Assembly: GCF_000003815.2 (NCBI RefSeq)
Contig: NC_049993.1
Coordinates: forward strand, 18,880,050 to 18,944,049
Source: Branchiostoma floridae
Taxonomy: Eukaryota; Chordata; Leptocardii; Amphioxiformes; Branchiostomatidae
Reading direction: 5' to 3'
Length of the DNA stretch: 64,000 bases
The notes below the pieces were generated by a model, which searched no databases, was not told the DNA's origin, and worked only from the letters and a program-made list of their open reading frames with translations. This document shows, piece after piece, positions 1 to 12,100 of this stretch. Position numbers and translations under genes: made by a program. Within the stretch, counting starts at the first letter, position 1, and each line of letters starts with the position of its first letter.

Positions 1-69
1 GGGAATAAGATAGCCGTATAGACTAATAAACTTCTGTTCCTTGCTCCAAAGGGCAGTTTCAAAATCTAT

Positions 70-1650
70 AGAGTAGAGTAGAGTAGAGTAGAGTTCTTCA
101 GGCTCAGGTAGGAACTGCAGTTCCAGTTTAGGCCGCTCTTTCCTTCTAAGTCACTGACATCCCAGGTAATTGCGGATCGTCCAGAGCTCTAAAGTTGTAA
201 TACACGCTGTGTTTCTTCATGTGGTTGTCTAGTCTTTCCTTAAAGCAGTTTACACTTGGGGATGTCACCACCGGCTCTGGTAGATTGTTCCACCATGAGA
301 CAACTCTGATGCAGAAGAAGTGTGATCTTCTGTTACTTTTCGACGCTTGTCTCTTAATCCGGAGGCAGTGACCCCTTGTTCTTGTGCTCGTATTTAACTC
401 AAACGGACATGAGGTGTCGTATATCCCATGTAGGAACTTGTAGGTGTTTATCAGGTCCCCCCTAAGTCTCCTATAGACCAGTGTAAGTAAGTTTAGAGCC
501 TTCAGTCTCTCTTCATAGGGTAGACTTCTAAGGCCGGGAACTCTCTTCGTTGCTCTCTTCTGTACCCTTTCTAGATCCAGGGCCAGCTTCCATGTGTAGG
601 GGGACCATGCAGGAGCCCCATACTCCAGCTGGGGACGAATGAGCGACTTATATAGGAGTAAGAACACCTCCTTATCTACATAGGCAAAAGTCCTCCATAT
701 GAGACCTGCGATCTGATTTGCCTTATTACAAATGTTGGATATATGTTTGCTGAAACTCAGCTCCTTGTCAACAGTAATACCCAAGTCCTTTTCCTGTTGT
801 GTAAATTCCAGTAGGGTACGAGTCTCATTATCCAACATTGAGTATGTGTAGTCAGGGTGTCCTTTTCCCAGTCTTATTACTGTACATTTCATGGGATGAA
901 AGCTCAACTGCCATTTTATTGCCCAGTCCTGAAGTACTTGAAGGTCCCTCTGCAATTTGTTGCATTCTTCCCTTTGTACTACTGACCTATATAACTTAGT
1001 GTCGTCTGCAAAGAGCTTCAGCTTACTCTGCACAATTTCCGGCATGTCGTTGACAAATATAGTGAAGAGCACCGGACCCAGGACGCTCCCCTGGGGAACT
1101 CCGCTTGTTACTTCGGCCCATTCTGATTTTTCCCCATTGACACAGAGTCTCTGTCTCCGTCCTGACAAAAAAAATTCAATCCAATTTAAAAGGTTTCCCG
1201 TGATCCCGTAGCTTTGTATTTTGGCTAATAGTCTCTTAATTGGTACTGAATCAAAAGCCTTGCGGAAGTCGAGATAGACCGCGTCAACGGGTGTTCCTCG
1301 GTCAAGCCACTCTGTCCACTCGTCTAAGCACTCCAACATCTGAGTGGTAGTAGATCTTCCTGGCAAGAAGCCATGTTGGTGTGGTGTAAAGAGATTGTTT
1401 ACCTTCATATGCTTGACAATGGCGTCTCTAATCAACCCTTCCAGAATTTTTCCTACTACTGAGGTCAGGCTAACCGGGCGGTAGTTACCGGGTGATTTGT
1501 TACAACCTTTTTTGTAAATTGGCGTGACATTAGCGGTTTTCCAGGCATCGGGGAGTTTGCCTTCTTGTACAGTCTTGACATAGAGAATCTGCAGTGGAAC
1601 CGCCACTCCCCCAGGGTGTCCGCCAATTCCTTTAACACTCTTCCTATAAC
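70..1650 (-). mobile_element. 5'-truncated CR1/Jockey-like non-LTR retrotransposon
   Basis: The element runs on the minus strand. A reverse-transcriptase frame is followed by a short 3' UTR and a terminal microsatellite: about five ACTCT-type units, read on the plus strand as gagta repeats at about 71-93. Such simple-repeat tails are usual for CR1/L2-group elements. It interrupts a dispersed repeat whose left part lies at 1-69 and right part from about 1650. An uninterrupted copy of that repeat occurs at about 30679-31395, so the junctions can be inferred by comparison. The element is 5' truncated: the ORF1 and endonuclease parts are absent. The exact target duplication is not resolved. Confidence 0.85.
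146..1606 (-). pseudogene. Reverse transcriptase of CR1/Jockey-like element, 5'-truncated
   Basis: An open frame of 486 codons reads through a classic non-LTR reverse transcriptase. Visible blocks are NYRPVSLTS near residue 41, LDFRKAFDSV near 113, the GVPQGSVLGP block near 168 and the catalytic FADDTKLYR near 199. A thumb and C-terminal region with RPQLEYGAPAWSP follows. The first codon of the open stretch is GTG, so it is not a real start. Upstream (about 1610-1650) the family sequence continues in another frame (ELADTL), implying a frameshift close to the 5' truncation. No endonuclease domain is present, so it cannot retrotranspose on its own. Confidence 0.88.
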
Positions 1651-2190
1651 GTTATAAAGCGTTGTTGTGAAATTTCCACTGTATTCCCGACCAAAAACGA
1701 GTAGCGGAAATACTGTACGTTTAGCAACAGTGTAACTGTTGTATTGTAGATCATAATAGCTCATACTATTGCATAGATGGTGTTTGCCGTGTTCATATAT
1801 AGCTTTGCTCTCAGGCCGTCTCCATTTGAGGAGATCCGCTCCTTAGCTGTTCGGCTGACAAACTGCGACACTGTTTGAATGTCAGGTGCCAATGTAGGAG
1901 GTTAAAGGTCAAACAGCTTTGCCATGTGAATGTGTTGCCTGACGCGAGAGCTTCGTGTCCTCTTCTTCTTGTGTCTTCAATGAATGACGATGAAAAGACG
2001 GCTGCTTTTCTCGACCTGCGAAAGGGTATGTTGATTGTTGAAGGTTCTGCGCGATGCTGATTTAACGTATCAAAATTTAACGCAGCTTTCAAGTGTTTGT
2101 TCTAGACAGTTCGCTAAATGCATGCTAGTGCAGTGTGTTTGTGTGAAAAAGTTTGTTGCTGTCGCTTTCAGTTCCAACTAAACATAGCAT
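1650..2190. repeat. Dispersed repeat, copy A (right part; left part at 1-69)
   Basis: The stretch matches 30745-31395 in the same orientation, including the run gctctcaggccgtctccatt (about 1810) and the segment ending near the tagcattc block at about 2190. The portion at 1-69 matches 30679-30742. Together they show one repeat of about 0.7 kb, split here by the CR1-like insertion. Its class is unknown and no convincing frame is present. Confidence 0.75.
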
Positions 2191-3128
2191 TCTGCGTGTA
2201 CAGCAGTTAGTCAGACCTTACAGTAGTCAGACCTTACAGTGGGGTTTTGTGCAGCCCCTCCAGACGGGGCTGACCTCTGCAGAGCCACACACATGTGGAA
2301 GGAGTCTGGTTTCTGTGCAAACTCAGGCGAGGCCAGTCCTGGGGGAGGAGGGTGGATGGCTTCAGGAGTTTTTGAAGAAGACTCACTCAAGAACTGAATG
2401 GTCATAATCAAACCCCTCCTATTGGTTAGGTGTGGTACTTCAGAATAATTACATCTCGTTTATACTTGTTTATAAGCAACGTTGCCTGAGAGACTGTATT
2501 ATGTAACGTTATTTGTTACATTTCCGAATAGACAAATAGATAAGTTGTGTATCTTACAACCTATTAACTGAAGAAAATAAGGTAACTCTATTATAACTGG
2601 CTAAGAAGTGAAAGGAGCGAAAATGACAGAGGGAGTATGTGCAACATTTGCCAACAAGAAAACTTTTTTTTTCTTTTTGAACATTTCCAAAGAAAGTTTG
2701 TGTGTGTACAAGACCTTATTTATTGGTGTATGTAACCCTTTAATTGTTCAAGACAGTTTCATCTTGATGATTGCACACCTATGATATATAAAAACATTGT
2801 TATGTGAAGCCACGATGACATCTGCATATGCATTAATTTGGACCCATGATGACACATATCGGTTTGAGCACTGTAGCGATATATTTATGTACTTCAGCAT
2901 TATTTCACCATGTCTCTATTGCTGTAGATATTTTTTTTTATTTTTTCAAATCTTTATTTCAATACATACAACAAACAAGTGGTATTTACATCAATACATA
3001 CAAGAAGCAAGTGGTATATTTAAAAAGATAGTTACACAATGGGTAGATGAGCTTAGAGGTATGTCAAGACTCTTGTGTACCTGTTGTAAGTAACATTAAT
3101 CACATATCATTTTGTTGTTCTGGTCCAG
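2191..3128. other. Non-coding, ANKRD13C intron or upstream sequence
   Basis: The sequence is AT-rich, with poly-T tracts and a short imperfect direct repeat of a caatacataca motif at about 2960-3010. No splice-compatible coding block was recognised. The upstream ankyrin-repeat exons expected for ANKRD13C are not visible and presumably lie left of the window. Confidence 0.5.
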
Positions 3129-6100
3129 AATGGACACGACGCTCGTGGATTTCATGGACATGAGTTTGCAGCGAGGAGACTTGAGCTTCATCTTTAACGG
3201 ACACCTCAGACCCAACGTCTCCTTGGTCGTCCTTGACAACGAACTTAAGGTGTTCCAGAGAATACGATGTGAGGTAAGCATTGATGTCCTTCTTAACACA
3301 CTCCTTGTAAGATTTCCTTGATCTACCATGACAACTAATGCCTGGTAACTGGAATTTGGCGATGGTGCTGATGCAGCCACTGGCTTGTTCAACATGTCCA
3401 TACCACTGGAGTCAGCGTAACATGGATGGTGTTCAGCACTAAGGACAGGTATATTTACCTGTGTGTGGATGGTGTTCAGCACCAGGGACAGGTGTGTTTA
3501 CCTATTTGTGAATTGTGTTCAGCACCAGGGACAGGTGTGTTTACCTGTGTGTGGATGGCGTTCAGCACCAGGGACAGGAATGTTTACCTATGTGGATGGT
3601 GGATGAAGGAGAATTCTTTGTACACAACCAGTGGGTACTTACATAGCTTACGTTTCGATGTCTCTCAGACACCTTCGTCAGAGCTTCTAACTGGAGTTCT
3701 GCTTCTCACCGCTATATGTAGCCGATGTAGGTGGCGCTTTTGCGGTGAGAAAACAATCCCAAACGTGGCTTAGTTTGTATCCCCCCTCGTCCCGGTTCAT
3801 CACTGGGGTTGACTTTCTTATCCAGATGGCCTCCTTAATCCACCGTGCCCGCCTATTGTCTTCCCTGTCTATGACCTATGTCAGCAAGAGCTCACAGACC
3901 ACCTTAACAGCATCGACCCCACCGGCAACATACAGTTTACGTTTGAAGAGGAGAAGGAAGGCACACTACCTTTCCTTGACACCCTTCTAGTGCGTAAGGA
4001 GGATGGCACAGTGAAACTTTTGGTGTACAGGAAGAGTACGCACACGGACCAATACCTAAACTTCCAGTCCCACCACCCTCTGCACCAAAAGTTAGGAGTA
4101 ATCCGTACCCTGTTGGACCGATGCAACACCGTCACCACTGAAGACCAGGACAAAGAACAGGAAACACAACATGTCAAGAGAGCCCTCGCACGCTGTGGCT
4201 ACCCCCAATGGGNNNNNNNNNNNNNNNNNNNNNNNNNNNNNNNNNNNNNNNNNNNNNNNNNNNNNNNNNNNNNNNNNNNNNNNNNNNNNNNNNNNNNNNN
4301 NNNNNNNNNNNNGGGATAGCCACTGCAGTCAAACCCCAAACAACACTGAGAAGTCTGTTAGTGCATCCTAAGGACAGACAGGAGGACTTAGCCAAAACAG
4401 ACTGTGTGTACAGAATCCCGTGCCAGAGCTGTGATCAGGTGTATATTGGTGAAACAGGAAGGACTTTTGGGACGAGGTTAGAAGAACACAAGAAAGAAGC
4501 CAACAACATAGATGCCACAAGATACACAAGATCACAGAAAAGACTTGCGCTCAAAGAAGAAAAGAAGTCGGCAGTTACAGACCATATCGCCAGGAACAAT
4601 TGCGTAATTGACTGGGAGGGGGCGAAGGTCATAGACAGGGAAGACAATAGGCGGGCACGGTGGATTAAGGAGGCCATCTGGATAAGAAAGTCAACCCCAG
4701 TGATGAACCGGGACGAGGGGGGATACAAACTAAGCCACGTTTGGGATTGTTTTCTCACCGCAAAAGCGCCACCTACATCGGCTACATATAGCGGTGAGAA
4801 GCAGAACTCCAGTTAGAAGCTCTGACGAAGGTGTCTGAGAGACATCGAAACGTAAGCTATGTAAGTACCCACTGGTTGTGTACAAAGAATTCTCCTTCAT
4901 CCTATATTCTACCAACCTGATGAAACTATTTTCGTATGTGGATGGTGTTCAGCACCAAGGACAGGTGTGTTTACTTGTGTGTTGGTGGTATTCAGCACCA
5001 GGGACAGTTGTGTTTACCAGTTTGTGGATTGTGTTCAGCACCAGGGACAGATGTTTTACCTGTGTGTGGATGGTGTTCAGCACCAGGGACAGGTGTGCTT
5101 ATCTGTGTGTGGATGGTGTTCAGCACCGGGGACAGGTGTGTTTACCTGTGTATGGATGGTGTTCAGCACCAGGGATGGGTGTGTTTACCTGTGTGTGGAT
5201 GGTGTTCAGCACCAGGGATGGGTATGTTTACCTGTGTGTGGATGGTGTTCAGCACCATGGACAGGTATGTTTACCTGTGTGTGGATGGTGTTCAGCACCA
5301 GGGACGGGTATGTTTACCTGTGTGGATTGTGTTCAGCACCAGGGACGGCTGTGTTTACCTGTGTATGAATGGTGTTCAGCACCAGGGATGGGTGTGTTTA
5401 CCTGTGTGTGGATGGTGTTCAGCACCAGGGACGGGTATGTTTACATGTGTGTTGATGGTGTTCAGAACCAGGGGCAGCTGAGTTTACCTGTGTGTGGATG
5501 GTGTTCAGCACCAGGGACAGGTGTGTTTACCTGTGTGTGGATTGTGTTCATCACCAGGGGCAGGTGTGTTAACCTGTGTGTGGATGGTGTTCAGCACCAG
5601 GGGTAGGTTTTTTCCTGTGTGTGGATGGTGTTCAGCACCAGGTACAGGTATGTTTACCTGTGTGTGGATTGTGTTCAGCACCAGGGGTAGGTTTTTTCCT
5701 GTGTGTTGATTGTGTTCAGCACCAGGGCCAGGTATGTTCTGGTTTGGCCTGGTCACACTTTACTTTAGAATTGATCTATGTATGAACATACCAGCTCCAC
5801 AGGCACACACAGACTGGAGACCACTTGGCCAACACAGTTGAGTTTCCCTCAGTATTTAGCATTTATTGAAAATATGGCGGTACATTACACAGATTAGCCA
5901 GATAGCAAGGCTTGTATTGGCTACCCACAGAGATATACAGACAATAATACACTACTATACTAAAACACACCTACTAAGTGCAGCATCGGTGAGCTGCACT
6001 TGTTAATATGCTGTAAATTTCTGCTACATTTTGGGCATTGCAAGATGTCAGTCCTTTGTCTAATATAAGAGGCAAGTTCTTTTACAATATTGTTAGCTAT

Positions 6101-9100
6101 AAGCTATAACAGCCAAGCAAGGAATGTACATGCAGTTGTGAACTACTTTTTCATATAATTGTATGTAAGCTATCATAAGATTATATATGGTATTTAACTC
6201 ACTAAATTCAATCTATTAGTCTAGACTGTCCATTATTACATCACAATAATCAATTTCCGACAGAACTATATGAAAATTATACAAACAGTCAAGCACATAT
6301 TAAGTAGAGAAAATATGATTAAGTAAGTTGTGCCTGCAAAATTGCTTTTCATTGCTCTTTTGCTCCAATTTTTGAGCTCAGTCACAAGCTCTTTCCAATG
6401 ACTATAGTTTATAATTCATCAACTAAGCAATTCCTTTCACTGGGAGTATGGTAATGACCTTGTTCTATTTTTCATGCAATTGTATGTAATTTGATTATAT
6501 GTTCTTTAACTCATCAATTAGCTACTAGATTATCCATCATTAATATTGAAATTATTTTACAGTTTCTATAGTGAAGGTGCAACTATAAGAACATTCTTAA
6601 TTTCAGCAAAGTAACCCTTTAAGTTAACCATGAATTTCAGTACTTATATTAAAAATTATTACCAGTTATCAAAATGGTTCTATCCCCCGTTCAAAGTGGT
6701 CCATCCCTACTAAAAGTGATAAAAATATCATTAAGATTACTTATTCCACACCGCAGTTTGTAACATATTTGCCTTTGCGTATAAATATCACAGCAGATAT
6801 ACAATATTGTTGACTTAAAAGAAAAGGATCCATTTTGAAATAACATGTCAGCTTTATAGAGTTAAGTAGAACCTTCAGCCAAGTCTCCTGGTCACAATTT
6901 ATGTTTCTTCAAATACTTTTATATTATCATAATTACTGGACAGGTATGATATACAGTTGTAATATATTTCTAAGTGTCTATTGGGGTGGGGTGGCTATTT
7001 TTTGTCTCTAATATCCTCCTGTGTGGTAACTATATTTGGTGATACTTAAAATACATTGTGTTTTTTTTTTCATTTATAGGAAACCCTTTTAATTCTCAAG
7101 TCCTCCATTTCAGTGATCTGGTGTGCTTTACTGGCAATAGGTGTTTTGAGTCCTACTCAGGGCCAGTCATTGTTTTCAGAGAGTTAATCCTTAAAGCAAT
7201 GGTTTAACTTAGGTCTTATTTAATGGTGTTGTAAGTACTGAGGCAGCAGGGATGTGTAGGTGTGCTGCTGCTGACCACTGGGGTTCCTCAGGGGTTCATA
7301 GTGGTTTGGTCTAGCAGCTGTGCTAACCTGTCTGTTCTCATATTTGTGGGACTGAGGGCCTTGTCTTGCTTGTGGACGGGCACCATTTTCAGGGCCCATG
7401 GAGGGGGATGGAACCTCATATCCGTTGTTACAGCTGCCAAGGTGTATGTTGCCAGCACCTTGGTTTGGGCTTTCCCTTTGGTTGATTTCGGGTATGGTGT
7501 CATACACTGGGTCATCAGTTGGAACATTATAGACATGCTGGCTGTTTCCTGTACCAGAATGGGACATTTGGGATTGACTGTTTATGTTTGTATGCCCCCT
7601 TATCTGAACATGACCACTGGACTTGCCTGTGGGGTTTAGGTTACTGGGGCCAGCACTAGAGGCTAGCGCATAAGTATGCTCCCTTTCCTTCCTCTTATAT
7701 ATGCACCTCTGAGTCACTGCAAAGGCAATAGCAGAAATGATAAATATTCCAAGAACAACAAACAGAGTAGCAAGCACAGGCATGGGCAAGGAGATGGCAC
7801 TGATATTAGGGCCCGGATTGCTTTCTGTTATTGTAGACCAGCCTGGGTTAGAGCCAGCAGTAGGTGTGTTGGTGGGTGTTGGGGACAATGTTGGTACCTT
7901 TGATATTGACTTTGTTGAAGTACTGAACATAGACCAGCCTGGGTTAGAGCCAGCAGTGGGTGTGTTGGTGGGTGTTGGGGACAATGTTGGTACCTTTGAT
8001 ATTGACTTTGTTGAAGTACTGAACATAGACCAGCCTGAGTGAGAGCCAGCAGTGGGTGTGTTGGTGGGTGTTGGGGACAATGTTGGTACCTTTGATATTG
8101 ACTTTGTTGAAGTACTGAACATAGACCAGCCTGGGTTAGAGCCAGCAGTGGGTGTGTTGGTGGGTGTTGGGGACAATGTTGGTACCTTTGATTTTGACTG
8201 TGTTGAAGTACTGAACATAGACCAGCCTGTGTTAGAGCCAGCAGTGGGCATGCTGCTGGGTGTTGGGGGCAATGTTGGTACCTTTGTTGTTAGCTTAGCT
8301 GACTGATGAAAAGTAGACAAGTTAAGGGTAGAGTCAACAACATGTTTTTTGGTCAAAGTGGAGTAGGCTGGTGTCGTCTCCTCACAGATCAGGTCTTCAG
8401 GATTTACATCTGAAATGTTTTGCCCTGCAAGGTTGGCAGGTCCAGCACATCTGATCTGGTCTTCAAATGGGTAAGACCCGTTCATCCTCTGTCTAAAGGG
8501 AGCCATCCTACAGTCACACTGCCAGGGGTTGTTGTCAATTATAACACTTGGAAACCAAGTGTAATATTCCCTAGCTGGTACAGAGGCCAGTATGTCATAT
8601 GCCATTACTGGGAGTGTCTCCATTGGGTTATTGTTTAATCTAAGTTCTGACAGCACTGAAGTATTCAAATTTGATAAGGCTTCTAAAGGGAAAGTGCTCA
8701 TGTTATTATAACCAAGTCCCAGTTCTTTAAGCTGAAGCAGATTCCCAAATGTGTCAGCTGGGATGGTTCTGATGTTGTTGCGTGAAAGGCGTAGAACTCT
8801 AAGCTGTGTTGTGTCATTGAAGGTACCTGCCTCAATACTGTGGATGTCATTACTGCCAAGGTCAAGCCACTTTAGGTTACCAAGTCCAACAAATATGTCA
8901 GCTGGGAGAGTAGTTAACTTGTTAAGGTTAAGACGCAAGCTTTGCAGATTACCGAGTCCCACAAATACGTCAGCTGGGAGAGTAGTTAACTTGTTATGGT
9001 TAAGACGCAAGCTTTGCAGATTACCGAGTCCCACAAATATGTCAGCTGGGAGAGTAGTTAACCTGTTATGGTTAAGATCAAAGCTTTGCAGATTACCGAG

Positions 9101-12100
9101 TCCCACAAATATGTCAGCTGGGAGAGTAGTAAACTGGTTAAAGGAAAGATCTAGGGTATGTAGGTTCCCAAGTCCCTCAAATATATCAGCTGGAAGAGTA
9201 GTAAACCGGTTTGAGTAAAGATACAAGGTTTGCAGATTACCAAGTCCCACAAATATGTCAGCTGGGAGAGTAGTGAACTGGTTTGAGCTAAGAGACAAGG
9301 TTTGTAGGTTCCCAAGTCCCACAAATATGTCAGCTGGGAGAGTAGTGAACTGGTTTGAGGAAAGATACAAGTATCTCAGATTACCAAGTCCCACAAATAT
9401 GTCAGCTGGGAGAGTGGGTAACTGGTTTGAGGAAAGAGACAAGGTTAGTAGGTTCCCAAATCGTCCCACAAATATGTCAGCTGGGAGACTAGTTAACCAG
9501 TTTGAGGGAAGAGACAGGTACTGCAGATTACCCAGTCCCACAAATATGTCAGCTGACAGACTACTGGTGGTTACCTGGTTCCCGTTAAGTCTCAAGTACT
9601 GCAGATTACCCAGTCCCACAAATATGTCAGCTGGGAGACTTCTTAACTGGTTATTCCTCAGGTCCAGGCTAGTTAGGCTGGTTAAGTTGTGAAATGTTTT
9701 GTTTTGGATCATGGAAATCTGATTGGAACGAAGATCTAATCTTGTCAAGCTCCTATACCTTAAGAAATCAGACTGACTTAAGTTTGTGATGGCATTGCCC
9801 CGTAAGTCAAGCCAAGTGATGTCTGTAGGCAGGTCCTGAGGAACACTGCTGAGGCCTCTCCTCCTGCAGTAACACCATGATGAGCAGCTGCTGCTGCAGG
9901 CTGCTGTCGGTCCAGCTTCCTTCAGGATGATCAGCAGAAGAACCAGCATCCTCCTCGCTTTGTTGGACATACTGGCCAAGGTGTAGCCTTATGATATCAT
10001 AACAGAGATAGGATGATTTACATAATTCTTTTTATTTATTTATTATCTTATTCAGCTAATATAGTATATTTTGTATTTTTGTGAAGGTTAGACATCCAGG
10101 AATCGTTAGAATTGAAGACGAATAAATCTTTACTTCTGGATACTTTATTTTTATACAGACGTTTCGGAAGGCATCCGCCTTTCTTCCTCAGTGAAAAGAA
10201 AATGAAGACAAACAATTTCTTGGAACAAGGAATAATTCTTATGTTCTAAATAAACAAAAAAGGTAACGGCTGAGGTGTTCTAAAATAAACAACACAGGTA
10301 ACTATTGAGGTGTTCTAACAATGTTCTAAACAAACAAAAAGGTAACTGACAAGGTTCTAGAATAATAGTTTATTGAAGTGATTGATGGTTTTATGTATAC
10401 ACTTATCATGTTTTAATATTCTATTCCTTGTTAGTTCATTTTACTTTGCTTGAATTATTCTAGAACCTTGTCAGTTACCTTTTTGTTTGTTTAGAACATT
10501 GTTAGAACACCTCAATAGTTACCTGTGTTGTTTATTTTAGAACACCTTAGCCGTTACCTTTTTTGTTTATTTAGAACATAAGAATTATTCCTTGTTCCAA
10601 GAAATTGTTTGTCTTCATTTTCTTTTCACTGAGGAAGGAAGGCGGATGCCTTCCGAAACGTCTGTATAAAAATAAAGTATCCAGAAGTAAAGATTTATTC
10701 GTCTTCAATTTTATATTTTGTATTAGTCAAGTAGCGCATTGCTAAATATAAAGCCTTCTACTCAAAACATGAAGATAAGAGTAAAGAAAAAAAAAGTTCC
10801 CAATCCGTATTTGCAGGATTTACAATGAAGCCAGTTTGGGAAAACTCAAGGTTTCAAAAGGGTGAGATTAATATTCAAGAGCAAGATAACAGTACGGGAA
10901 TAACGTTTCACAGTTCTTTCAGAGTCCAAACGTCTTTTACATGTATCAGGTACCAAATTTAAGATTTGTCGGTTCTGTGGGTATAGGATATCCACGGCAT
11001 CACCATATATCGACCTAGCATGCGAAAAAACATCAGCATCACGCAAAAATAAACAGATCTTTCTGCACGCCACACCGTACGCTGTTTGTTCAAAACTTCC
11101 AATCCGGCCGCTGATTGGCCCCTGACAAATCAGGCAAGCTTATTAATATTCATAAGTAAGGCGCCCCTAATACCCGTTGTCTGTGGCTTAATTGTCAGCG
11201 GTGATATCGCAAGGCATTGCTGCGATAGTCAACCCTGAGTGGGCGGGTGGGTCAGAACTAATGTTGAAAATTTTTCGTCATTTGGCAACGATATTGGGTT
11301 GTGGAACTCTAGTTCAAAGTGTGCTTCACTAAATGTAGCTAATTTTTAACATTTTCAACATTTAAAAATACAAGTGGGTAAGATTGAAAAAGATTGTACC
11401 ACCTGCCAAATTGAAAGACTCAGCAATTTTGTTACTTAAAACAAACTTCTATGCAGCCATGAGTTACCAGTGCATGTAATGTGTAGTCAACATTAATTTC
11501 ATTAAAGGGACATATTGTGAAAAATAATGTCACTATATTTGGTCATTTTTCATTACACTGCACAGCAATATTTACAACGTATGGATACGACTTTGCTGTG
11601 CCGTGAGGACATCTTGAAATATGCGCACTTCCCTCCAAACGCTTGAGGTCTCAAAACACAGTTTTTCGCCTATGGGGATTTACATGGTTAAAGACCCCAA
11701 AGTGAGGTGGTTCGACGACTCAAACCTATAGTAAGGTGCAGATACAATTTACGTGAATTTAGTATGTTGAAGTTGAGGGTACTGTCAAGCTACAAAATAT
11801 CTGAAAATGAGCATAGATTTGCTGGCTCGTTTTTCTATAAAAGACACTTTGATTTGACCCCCAGTGGAGATCATGGAACTGCAGGTGGCGAACAGTAAGT
11901 GCCAGTAACCGTATCAAGGCGCAAATTCCTGCCGGCCGAAAAAGCAACGTAATCCAACTTATACAGTATGAAGTCAACACCGAATGTATTCCTCTACCAT
12001 TCACCACAGATTCCACCTCGCTGTCGTGCACGGAAGAATAAATATGGCCTTTGCAACTACTGCGGTGCACTATTTTAACCCGAACTACTTTGGGGGACGG

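Larger units (their letters stand above)
3601..4934 (+). mobile_element. Penelope-like retroelement with inverted terminal copy
   Basis: Two 276-bp arms, 3601-3876 and 4627-4902, are near-perfect inverted repeats. They flank a forward-oriented fragment encoding the end of a Penelope-type reverse transcriptase and a GIY-YIG nuclease. The right arm is the true 3' end of the element; the left arm is an inverted extra copy of it. Complex inverted or tandem copies are typical of Penelope-like elements. A 13-bp direct repeat (tatgtggatggtg at 3589-3601 and 4935-4947) borders it, which is either a target duplication or minisatellite homology. An N gap of 100 bases lies inside. Confidence 0.87.
10110..10711. 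mobile_element. Palindromic (foldback) Penelope-derived element
   Basis: Arms of about 255 bp (10110-10370 and 10452-10711) are almost exact inverted copies around an 80-bp AT-rich centre. Each arm carries a hammerhead-like motif near its outer end. The segment atattttgtatt occurs on both sides (about 10067 and 10713), a possible target duplication. There is no coding capacity, so this is a non-autonomous element, interpreted by analogy with the 3' ends of Penelope-like elements. Confidence 0.8.

Noticed and set aside
3424-5745. Possible CRISPR-like array
   Set aside because: The units are contiguous with no unique spacers, and the genome is eukaryotic.
4878-5785. Long open frames of up to 242 codons
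   Set aside because: They run through the 39-bp minisatellite in all three phases with low-complexity Val/Cys/Trp content and no gene structure.
7262-9692. Plus-strand open frames across the LRR gene
   Set aside because: They are antisense shadows of the tandem repeats in the receptor gene.
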